From an uncultured Lachnospiraceae bacterium (GTDB lineage Bacteria; Bacillota; Clostridia; Lachnospirales; Lachnospiraceae): DNA of 11,652 nucleotides. This document shows, piece after piece, positions 1-5,258 of this stretch (position 1 is the stretch's first letter; each line of letters opens with the position of its first letter). Made by a program: the position numbers and the translations under genes. The stretch lies in the NCBI GenBank assembly GCA_905233835.1, contig CAJOGB010000047.1:1-11652 (forward strand), read 5' to 3'. Below the pieces are notes generated by a model. It searched no databases. It worked only from the letters and a program-made list of their open reading frames with translations, and had not been told where the DNA came from.

Positions 1-28
1 CAAAAGAGACAGAGAATTCTCTGTCTCT
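1..28 (-). terminator. Intrinsic terminator after aspS
   Basis: A perfect inverted repeat, AGAGACAGAG / CTCTGTCTCT with an AATT loop (5-14 and 19-28), begins 8 bases after the aspS stop codon in the direction of transcription. Read on the minus strand it runs into TTTT at the window edge, so the full U-tract cannot be seen. A 10-bp stem, a tight loop and following Ts directly after the last gene make this the likely end of the hisS-aspS operon. Because the stem is symmetric it could also work rightward, but the plus-strand flank (cataaacc) has no T-run. Confidence 0.85.
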
Positions 29-36
29 CATAAACC

Positions 37-1812
37 TTATTCTTCCGGCATATGAATCGCCAAGTGTAACTCATCCAGTTGGTGCTGTGATACCGGCGAC
101 GGTGCATCCATCATCACATCCTGTGCATTCTTGTTCATCGGGAAGGTAATAACCTCACGGATGGACTCTTCTCCGGTAAGAAGCATAATCATACGATCCA
201 CTCCCGGAGCTGCTCCGGCATGTGGCGGTGCTCCGTAAGTAAATGCGTTGTACATAGCAGGGAACTTCGCTTTTACTTCTGCTTCTCCCAAGCGTACAAG
301 CTCAAATGCCTTTACCATGATTTCCGGATCATGGTTTCGAACCGCACCGGATGCAGACTCATAACCGTTGATTACAAGGTCATACTGGTTTGCCATGATA
401 TCCAGCGGATCCATTTCTCCTCGCTCCGCCTTTAATAAAGTTTCAAGTCCGCCCACCGGCATGGAGAACGGGTTATGGCAGAATTCAAGTTCTCCGGATT
501 CTTCTCCGATTTCATACATGGGGAAGTCTACAATCCAGCAGAACTGATACTGTTCTTTATCCATATGATCCGGACAAAGCGCTCCCAGTTTTGTACGAAG
601 AACACCCGCGGTCTTTAACGCCACTGCCTTCGGTCCTGCCGCAAGACCGACGAAGCATCCGTTTTCAAGCCCCAATTTGGAAATTACTTCATCTTTAATC
701 GGCTGTAAAAACTTAGCGATTCCGCCGACGATTTCACCGTTTTCATCTACTCTAAACCAGCAGGTCCTACGAGCGGTCTGAACTTCAACATCCGCTACAA
801 GCTGATCGATTTGTTTTCTTGATGCATTAAAGTTTGTAACAACAACCGCTTCAATGCTTGCATCCTTAAATGGCTCAAAGTCGATTCCTCCAAGAACATC
901 GGTTACGTCAAAAAGTTCTAAGTCGATACGAAGATCCGGCTTATCGGAACCGTATTTTTCCATTGCCTCACGGAAAGGAATTCTCTTAAATGGAGCCGGA
1001 GTAATACGATCATAGATTCCGTACTTTTCAAATACCGGAACAAGTACTTTCTCAAGTACGTTTAAAACATCATCCTGAGTGGCAAATGCCATCTCCATAT
1101 CCATCTGATAAAACTCACCCGGAGTACGGTCTCCTCTGGCATCCTCATCTCTAAAGCATGGAGCAATCTGGAAATAACGATCAAATCCTGAGGTCATCAA
1201 AAGCTGTTTAAACTGCTGTGGAGCCTGTGGAAGAGCATAAAACTTACCCGGATGCTTACGTGCCGGGACAAGATAATCTCTTGCACCTTCCGGAGAAGAA
1301 GCGGTAAGAATCGGAGTGGTAATCTCCAAAAATCCTTCTTCTGTCATAGCCTTACGAAGTTCCGCAACCACGTTACAACGAAGTACTATGTTTTTCTTTA
1401 CTTCCGGATTTCTTAAGTCAAGATATCTGTATTTCAAACGAGTCATTTCGTCTGCTTCTCTGGAACGATTAATTTCAAAAGGAAGCTCTGCATTTCTGTT
1501 CTTACCTAAAACGGAAACGCTTGCAGGAACCACTTCCACTTCACCGGTAGCCTGCTTATCGTTTTTTGCACTTCTTTCACGAACTTTTCCGGATACGGAA
1601 ATGGTGGATTCCTTAGTAATACCTTTAAAAATCTTAACGGTTTCTTCATCTTCCGCTACCACCTGTGTGGTTCCATAAAAATCGCGAAGTACGGCAAATC
1701 CTAAGTTTGCACCGACCTCACGGAAGTTTTCCATCCATCCGACTAAGGTTACTTCTTTTCCTGCATCGGAAAGTCGAAGTTCTCCGCATGTATGTGTTCT
1801 GGACTGTGTCAT
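37..1812 (-). CDS. aspS: Aspartate--tRNA ligase (AspRS)
   Basis: Cytoplasmic class II aminoacyl-tRNA synthetase that charges tRNA-Asp with aspartate using ATP. The 591-residue length is that of bacterial-type AspRS, which carries an extra GAD domain (here about residues 290-420). An N-terminal OB-fold anticodon-binding domain (about 1-110, GWMENFREVGANLGF) is followed by the catalytic core. Motif 1 lies around 155-180 (FLEITTPILTASSPEGARDY), motif 2 around 220-240 (FRDEDARGDRTPGEFYQMDME) and motif 3 around 537-558 (GVDRMIMLLTGEESIREV). The flexible signature QAPQQFKQLLM is at 196-206. Compared with the well-known E. coli form, the OB-fold loop has one extra residue, but the positions equivalent to the anticodon contacts Arg28, Phe35 and Gln46 look kept (R31, F39, Q50). 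The ATG is preceded by AGAGGA at 7-base spacing. It lies 20 bases after hisS with no promoter or terminator between, so the two form one operon. Confidence 0.97.
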   Translation of the reverse strand: MTQSRTHTCGELRLSDAGKEVTLVGWMENFREVGANLGFAVLRDFYGTTQVVAEDEETVKIFKGITKESTISVSGKVRERSAKNDKQATGEVEVVPASVSVLGKNRNAELPFEINRSREADEMTRLKYRYLDLRNPEVKKNIVLRCNVVAELRKAMTEEGFLEITTPILTASSPEGARDYLVPARKHPGKFYALPQAPQQFKQLLMTSGFDRYFQIAPCFRDEDARGDRTPGEFYQMDMEMAFATQDDVLNVLEKVLVPVFEKYGIYDRITPAPFKRIPFREAMEKYGSDKPDLRIDLELFDVTDVLGGIDFEPFKDASIEAVVVTNFNASRKQIDQLVADVEVQTARRTCWFRVDENGEIVGGIAKFLQPIKDEVISKLGLENGCFVGLAAGPKAVALKTAGVLRTKLGALCPDHMDKEQYQFCWIVDFPMYEIGEESGELEFCHNPFSMPVGGLETLLKAERGEMDPLDIMANQYDLVINGYESASGAVRNHDPEIMVKAFELVRLGEAEVKAKFPAMYNAFTYGAPPHAGAAPGVDRMIMLLTGEESIREVITFPMNKNAQDVMMDAPSPVSQHQLDELHLAIHMPEE

Positions 1813-1832
1813 TTTTTTATCCTCTTTTCTAA

Positions 1833-3092
1833 TTAATCCGCAAAGAACTCTTTAAACTCATGATAGCCCTGAGTCTCTAACTGTTCTTTCTGGAATTTCT
1901 TATTCTTATTCATCTTAACAACAAGAATCTGCTTTCCTGCCGCACGCTCTTTTCCGGCCTCCTGCATAATCCCTGCAAGACGTTTAGCAGGCATCTTCTT
2001 ATCTACCAAAAAGGCGATTCTTTCATCACTTCCCGGAACTTTAAAATCCTGTTCCAAAAGAAGTAAAATGATGCGCTCGAATCCGATGGAGAATCCGCAG
2101 GCCGGAACGTTTTGTCCCGTAAACTTTCCGATCATCTCATCATATCTTCCGCCACCGCCGCAGCTTCCTCCGAATTCCGGAATGGCGATTTCAAAAATCG
2201 TTCCGGTATAGTAGCTCATACCGCGAACCAAGGTAGGATCGAATACAAGTTCAAAGTCCGCCGCTTTATTTGCATTTACTGCTACTGCGATTTCCTTTAA
2301 AGAAGTAGCTGCATCTTTACTTACTTCATCATCCAACTTTGAAAGTAAAACTTCCAAGGCATCGGCCACGTCTTTCTGTCCGTCCAATAAAGAGAAAAGA
2401 TTCAAATACGTATCTACCACATCGGCTGCATATCCGTGAGAAACCAAATCCTCTTTTACACCGTCCAAGCCGATTTTATCCATCTTATCCAAGGAAATGA
2501 ATACGTCATCAAATTCCTCTTCTTTAAATCCTGCATAGGAAGCCATAGCCTTTAAGATACGACGCTCATTGATTCGGATTTCAAAGTTTTTAAATCCCAA
2601 TTTTCCAAGGCAAGTGGTGGTAGCGGTAATAAGTTCGATTTCCGCGATGTTTCCTGCCTCACCTAAGATATCGATATCACACTGGGTAAACTGACGATAA
2701 CGTCCGCGCTGAGGACGATCCGCACGCCAAACAGAACCAATCTGAAGTGCCTTAAAAGGAGAAGGCAAATCGTTCTGATGATTTGCATAGAATCTGGAAA
2801 GGGGAAGGGTTAAATCATAACGCATACCGTAATCCACTACGTCCGCTTCTTCTTTTGCTTCCTCTAATTTTAATTTCTCGCCTCTTTTTAATACTTTAAA
2901 AATCAGCTTTTCGTTTTCTCCGCCCTGCTTGGAAGAAAGGTTTTCAATATCTTCCATACACGGTGTCTCTATAGGGGTAAATCCGAAACTTCTGTAGGTT
3001 TCTTTAATTACACCCGTCACATAATCCCGAATTTCCATTTCTCGGGGCATAATATCTTTCATTCCGTTGACCGGTTTCTTCTTTAAGGCCAT
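1833..3092 (-). CDS. hisS: Histidine--tRNA ligase (HisRS)
   Basis: Class II synthetase that charges tRNA-His. The 419-residue protein opens with the typical KPVNGMKDIMPREM. RYDLTLPLSRF is at 91-101, motif 2 at about 119-143 (GSVWRADRPQRGRYRQFTQCDIDILG), the histidine-specific VRGMSYYTGTIFEI at 289-302, and motif 3 at about 309-340 (GSCGGGGRYDEMIG to GFSIGFERI). The QCDIDILG and SYYTGTIFE wording recalls the archaeal/eukaryotic-like HisRS group more than the E. coli type. The C-terminal anticodon-binding domain (about 357-419) is only some 63 residues and lacks the usual final strand, so it is short for the family. The ATG has an ideal AGGAGG (3098-3103) at 5-base spacing. It is the first gene of the hisS-aspS operon, behind its own promoter at 3131-3159. 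The leader is too short for a T-box. Confidence 0.97.
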   Translation of the reverse strand: MALKKKPVNGMKDIMPREMEIRDYVTGVIKETYRSFGFTPIETPCMEDIENLSSKQGGENEKLIFKVLKRGEKLKLEEAKEEADVVDYGMRYDLTLPLSRFYANHQNDLPSPFKALQIGSVWRADRPQRGRYRQFTQCDIDILGEAGNIAEIELITATTTCLGKLGFKNFEIRINERRILKAMASYAGFKEEEFDDVFISLDKMDKIGLDGVKEDLVSHGYAADVVDTYLNLFSLLDGQKDVADALEVLLSKLDDEVSKDAATSLKEIAVAVNANKAADFELVFDPTLVRGMSYYTGTIFEIAIPEFGGSCGGGGRYDEMIGKFTGQNVPACGFSIGFERIILLLLEQDFKVPGSDERIAFLVDKKMPAKRLAGIMQEAGKERAAGKQILVVKMNKNKKFQKEQLETQGYHEFKEFFAD

Positions 3093-3130
3093 GAAATCCT
3101 CCTAATATTCACGTATTTACAACAAAGGAT

Positions 3131-3159
3131 ATTATAATATGTGTTGATTTCCAGTGCAA
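3131..3159 (-). promoter_or_regulatory. Sigma-A-type promoter of hisS-aspS
   Basis: On the minus strand TTGCAC (3154-3159) and a perfect TATAAT (3131-3136) are separated by exactly 17 bp. The predicted start is about 3124, giving a leader of roughly 30 nt that contains the AGGAGG of hisS. Directly upstream of the -35 is a 7-bp inverted repeat, GAAAGAA / TTCTTTC (3160-3166 and 3172-3178), which might be an operator or only A/T-rich promoter-proximal DNA. No T-box, riboswitch or attenuator fits between this promoter and hisS. Confidence 0.8.
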
Positions 3160-3205
3160 GAAAGAAACCGATTCTTTCCCAAAAAACTTTCGTCACATTT
3201 CACAA

Positions 3206-3237
3206 ATTGTTCACATCTTTTCTATAGATTGTTCACA
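3206..3237. repeat. Pair of direct repeats ATTGTTCACA, 22-bp period
   Basis: The 10-bp word ATTGTTCACA occurs exactly at 3206-3215 and 3228-3237, separated by a 12-bp spacer, so equivalent bases lie two helical turns apart on one DNA face. The core TCACA also occurs at 3193-3197 and 3200-3204. The repeats sit between the hisS promoter (leftward) and the proposed small-RNA promoter (rightward); the second copy overlaps where the -35 of the latter would be. This spacing is like that of sites bound by LytTR-type response regulators, but the sequence itself is not a consensus I recognise. The binding protein is unknown. Confidence 0.5.
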
Positions 3238-3243
3238 AATGCC

Positions 3244-3252
3244 TGTTATATT
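3244..3252 (+). promoter_or_regulatory. Extended -10 promoter reading right (small-RNA candidate)
   Basis: TGTTATATT matches the extended -10 form TGn-TATAAT with one mismatch. The -35 region is poor (TAGATT at 3225-3230, 16-bp spacing), as is common when an extended -10 or an activator is used. The expected start, seven bases past the -10, is A3259, which is exactly the first base of the stem-loop at 3259-3292. A weaker alternative lies upstream: TTCACA (3199-3204), 18 bp, TATAGA (3223-3228). This is a sequence inference without transcript evidence. Confidence 0.5.
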
Positions 3253-3258
3253 AATACC

Positions 3259-3356
3259 ATCAAATCGAACAAACCCTCCCGTTTCGTTTGATTGATAATT
3301 TTTTTCATATTACTCTCCCCTTTTTAAGACGACTCCGCAAGTCGTCTTATTTTTTT
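3259..3356 (+). ncRNA. Candidate small regulatory RNA with C-rich loop
   Basis: I do not recognise this as a named RNA family. The proposed transcript is about 98 nt and starts at A3259. First comes a 5' stem: ATCAAA (3259-3264) pairs with TTTGAT (3287-3292), and after a one-base bulge CGAA (3266-3269) pairs with TTCG (3283-3286). Its 13-base loop shows CCCTCCC (3274-3280). Next is an unpaired U-rich stretch holding CTCTCCCC (3313-3320). Last is a strong intrinsic terminator at 3325-3356. Exposed C-rich runs that can pair with Shine-Dalgarno sequences are typical of Gram-positive trans-acting small RNAs (for example RsaE/RoxS and the UCCC-motif RNAs of staphylococci). The region holds no convincing ORF. 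It is transcribed divergently from hisS and convergently with the chemotaxis gene. Expression and targets are inferred only. Confidence 0.5.
3325..3356 (+). terminator. Rightward intrinsic terminator with no protein gene upstream
   Basis: A perfect 10-bp stem (TAAGACGACT at 3325-3334 with AGTCGTCTTA at 3340-3349) closes a CCGCA loop and is followed by seven Ts (3350-3356). On the opposite strand the hairpin is followed by AAAAAGGGG, so it can act as an intrinsic terminator only for plus-strand transcription. The nearest plus-strand source is the small-RNA promoter proposed at 3244-3252. Confidence 0.85.
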
Positions 3357-3358
3357 GC

Positions 3359-3393
3359 AAAAAAAGCTCCGAGGTATTTAAACCCCGGGGCTT
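3359..3393 (-). terminator. Intrinsic terminator after the chemotaxis gene
   Basis: On the minus strand AAGCCCCGGGG (3383-3393) pairs with CCTCGGAGCTT (3364-3374). This gives an 11-bp stem with one C-A mismatch and one G-U pair around an 8-base loop, then a run of seven Ts (complement of 3359-3365). It starts about 30 bases after the stop codon of the chemotaxis gene. It should separate that transcription unit from hisS-aspS, which has its own promoter further on. Confidence 0.85.
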
Positions 3394-3422
3394 ATCGTTT
3401 ATTTTATAAAAGGTATTACAAT

Positions 3423-5189
3423 TTATACGATTTCAAACTTATCTGCGGAAGAATTCAACTGTTCCGTAACATCATTGTTCTTGCCCATCGCAATATCAAT
3501 CTCTGAAATCTCCTCCACGATTTCGGTAGAATTTGTGGCGCTCATGGAGATAGCCTGTGTAGACTGTTCTACCGACTGAGTAATGGCATTTACATTTTCT
3601 ACCATCTCATCCATGATTTCACGCAAATGATCCGCACGTTCAGAGAACTTCTCAATCATCTGATCGATTACCGCAGAAGTATTTTCATATTTATCACCGG
3701 TTTCCACAAAGGCATCGTAGTCTGCCAAAACAGTGGTATTGATAAATTCCAACACTTCCTGGGCATTTTTCGATAAGGTATTTACTGCTGTCGTTACTTC
3801 TTTTGAAATCTCCTGAATGGTATTTGCAGTCTCTCTTGAGTTTGCAGCCAATGAAGAAATCTCATCTGCAACTACCGCAAATCCCTTACCTGCTTCACCG
3901 GCACGAGCGGCTTCGATGGAAGCATTCAATGCCAAGAGGTTTGTCTGGCTTGCAATATCCAAAATATCATTGGTAAGATCGTTGATTTGTTTTACCTTTT
4001 CACTGTCACGAACAGACTGTTCCAATACGGAAGAAAGTTCCTCCATCTTAGCACCGGTGTTCGCCTTCTTCTCTTCTGCCTCGTATTTAATCTCGGCAGC
4101 TTCTGTCTTGATGGAGCGAGCGGTTTCATTTCCCTCTTCCGCTGCATCATTAATGGTATCAACTGCCTCTTTTACATCTACCAGGCGATCGTTGATTCCT
4201 GCTGCGGTAGTTGCCACATTATCCATGGATGCGGACAACTCCTCTAAGGCTGCGGATGAATTGGTTACGTTGTCGGAGGCCTTTCTGATTTGTGCCGTCA
4301 TCTCTTCGGAAGAAGTCTTTAATACGACGGTTCCTTCCTTAACATCACGGATGATATTCTGTAAGGTTTCAATAAAGTCATTGAGTCCGTCCTTAATTGC
4401 CTTTACTTCTGTTTCTGTCTTTGTATTAATACGGGCTGTCAAATCACCCTTACCGGCATTAATATTGGAAATAATGGAATCCAATTCTTTTCGAATGGAA
4501 TCGATTACTCTTGTATTTCGAAAATGACTTAACAGCAAGCCAAGCGCAACCAGTGCAAGCACAATGAAAAATCCAACCATTGCTTTACGAACAACACCGG
4601 CCTTTGCCTGATTTAAATATGCTTCCAAACCATTTGAAAGACCAACCGTAGACTCGTTACAAGCTGCAATACAGTCATATACCGCTTGCAAAGAAGAGGA
4701 ATATTCTCCTCCTTCCAACAGTGCATATACGGTTTCAATATCTCCGGATCTTAAGGTCTGCTCCAATGTAGCTACCGCACCATTAAAACTATCCAGCGCT
4801 GTAGCCAACGCTTCATACTGCGCCTGACCATCAGCCGTCTGTGTTACAAGGATACTCTGTGCAATATATTCCTCGCATCCTACAATTGCCGTCTGCTGAG
4901 TCACGATTTCGTCCGCATATCGCTTCGCGATCTCATCGTTTCCACCGAATGCACCCACCTCTGCGTGAACATCACCGTCGATTGTGGATACGGCCATCTT
5001 CAGTTCCTCGATTTGATAAACCAAATCCACCTCATTGGTGCTGGCCACAACCGCGGTGGACACCATGGATGACATTCCTGTGGTAACCAGCGTAATCAAA
5101 ATCAGCATCGCTGCTATGATTCCGCCATTCACCGCAATGTTTTGAAACATGAGTGTCTTAAAAAAATTGTTTTTGCCCTTCTTTTTCAT
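3423..5189 (-). CDS. Methyl-accepting chemotaxis protein (membrane chemoreceptor)
   Basis: Transmembrane receptor that would sense an extracellular or membrane signal and control a CheA kinase through CheW. From the chosen ATG it has 588 residues. TM helix 1 is at about 18-40, followed by an outer helical sensor region (about 41-200, probably a four-helix bundle without a recognised ligand motif). TM helix 2 is at about 202-222, a HAMP-like linker at about 225-285, and then a long coiled-coil signalling domain. The hairpin tip is canonical (IASQTNLLALNASIEAARAGEAGKGFAVVADEI spans about 412-444; key run QTNLLALNASIEAARAG). There is no CheR-binding pentapeptide at the C-terminus. A GTG at 5198 would add three residues, but it lies inside the Shine-Dalgarno GAGGTGA that serves ATG 5189. 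No other chemotaxis or flagellar gene is in view. The ligand is unknown. Confidence 0.95.
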   Translation of the reverse strand: MKKKGKNNFFKTLMFQNIAVNGGIIAAMLILITLVTTGMSSMVSTAVVASTNEVDLVYQIEELKMAVSTIDGDVHAEVGAFGGNDEIAKRYADEIVTQQTAIVGCEEYIAQSILVTQTADGQAQYEALATALDSFNGAVATLEQTLRSGDIETVYALLEGGEYSSSLQAVYDCIAACNESTVGLSNGLEAYLNQAKAGVVRKAMVGFFIVLALVALGLLLSHFRNTRVIDSIRKELDSIISNINAGKGDLTARINTKTETEVKAIKDGLNDFIETLQNIIRDVKEGTVVLKTSSEEMTAQIRKASDNVTNSSAALEELSASMDNVATTAAGINDRLVDVKEAVDTINDAAEEGNETARSIKTEAAEIKYEAEEKKANTGAKMEELSSVLEQSVRDSEKVKQINDLTNDILDIASQTNLLALNASIEAARAGEAGKGFAVVADEISSLAANSRETANTIQEISKEVTTAVNTLSKNAQEVLEFINTTVLADYDAFVETGDKYENTSAVIDQMIEKFSERADHLREIMDEMVENVNAITQSVEQSTQAISMSATNSTEIVEEISEIDIAMGKNNDVTEQLNSSADKFEIV

Positions 5190-5194
5190 ATCAG

Positions 5195-5201
5195 TCACCT
5201 C
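5195..5201 (-). promoter_or_regulatory. Ribosome binding site that sets the chemoreceptor start
   Basis: The minus strand reads GAGGTGA, then CTGAT, then ATG (5189-5187). The five-base spacing is ideal. The in-frame GTG at 5198-5196 is part of this Shine-Dalgarno sequence, so it is unlikely to be the start codon. Confidence 0.75.
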
Positions 5202-5230
5202 ACTCGTAAAAACATAAGTCCCTGTACCTT

Positions 5231-5239
5231 ATTTTATCA
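5231..5239 (-). promoter_or_regulatory. Possible extended -10 promoter of the chemoreceptor gene
   Basis: The minus strand reads TGATAAAAT, an extended -10 with TAAAAT as the hexamer (5 of 6 matches). The -35 is weak: AAGAAA at 17-bp spacing, or TTGAAG (5257-5262) at 20 bp. The predicted start would be near 5224, about 35 bases before the ATG. No sigma-28-type motif was seen. No convincing terminator separates hemZ from this gene, so read-through from upstream is also possible. Confidence 0.35.
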
Positions 5240-5258
5240 CAACAATAAAAAAGTTTCT

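Noticed and set aside
3188..3238. Rex-type (TTGTGAA-N4-TTCACAA) operator suggested by TTCACAA at 3199-3205 and 3232-3238
   Set aside because: Neither half-site has its inverted partner at the required distance; the repeats here are direct, not inverted.
3239..3295. Plus-strand 18-codon ORF overlapping the small-RNA candidate
   Set aside because: It has no ribosome binding site, its start lies upstream of the predicted transcript start, and it does not resemble a known peptide.
3093..3422. T-box leader upstream of hisS
   Set aside because: The promoter at 3131-3159 leaves only about 30 nt of leader, and I saw no T-box sequence or specifier stem on the minus strand.
3817..4527. Long plus-strand open frame (236 codons) opposite the chemoreceptor
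   Set aside because: It is antisense to the coiled-coil coding region, where biased codon use leaves few stops, and its serine/alanine-rich product has no recognisable domain or ribosome site.
5210..5236. Possible terminator between hemZ and the chemoreceptor (ATAAG/CTTAT followed by GTTTTTA)
   Set aside because: The stem is only 5 A/T-rich base pairs with a 9-base loop, too weak to support.
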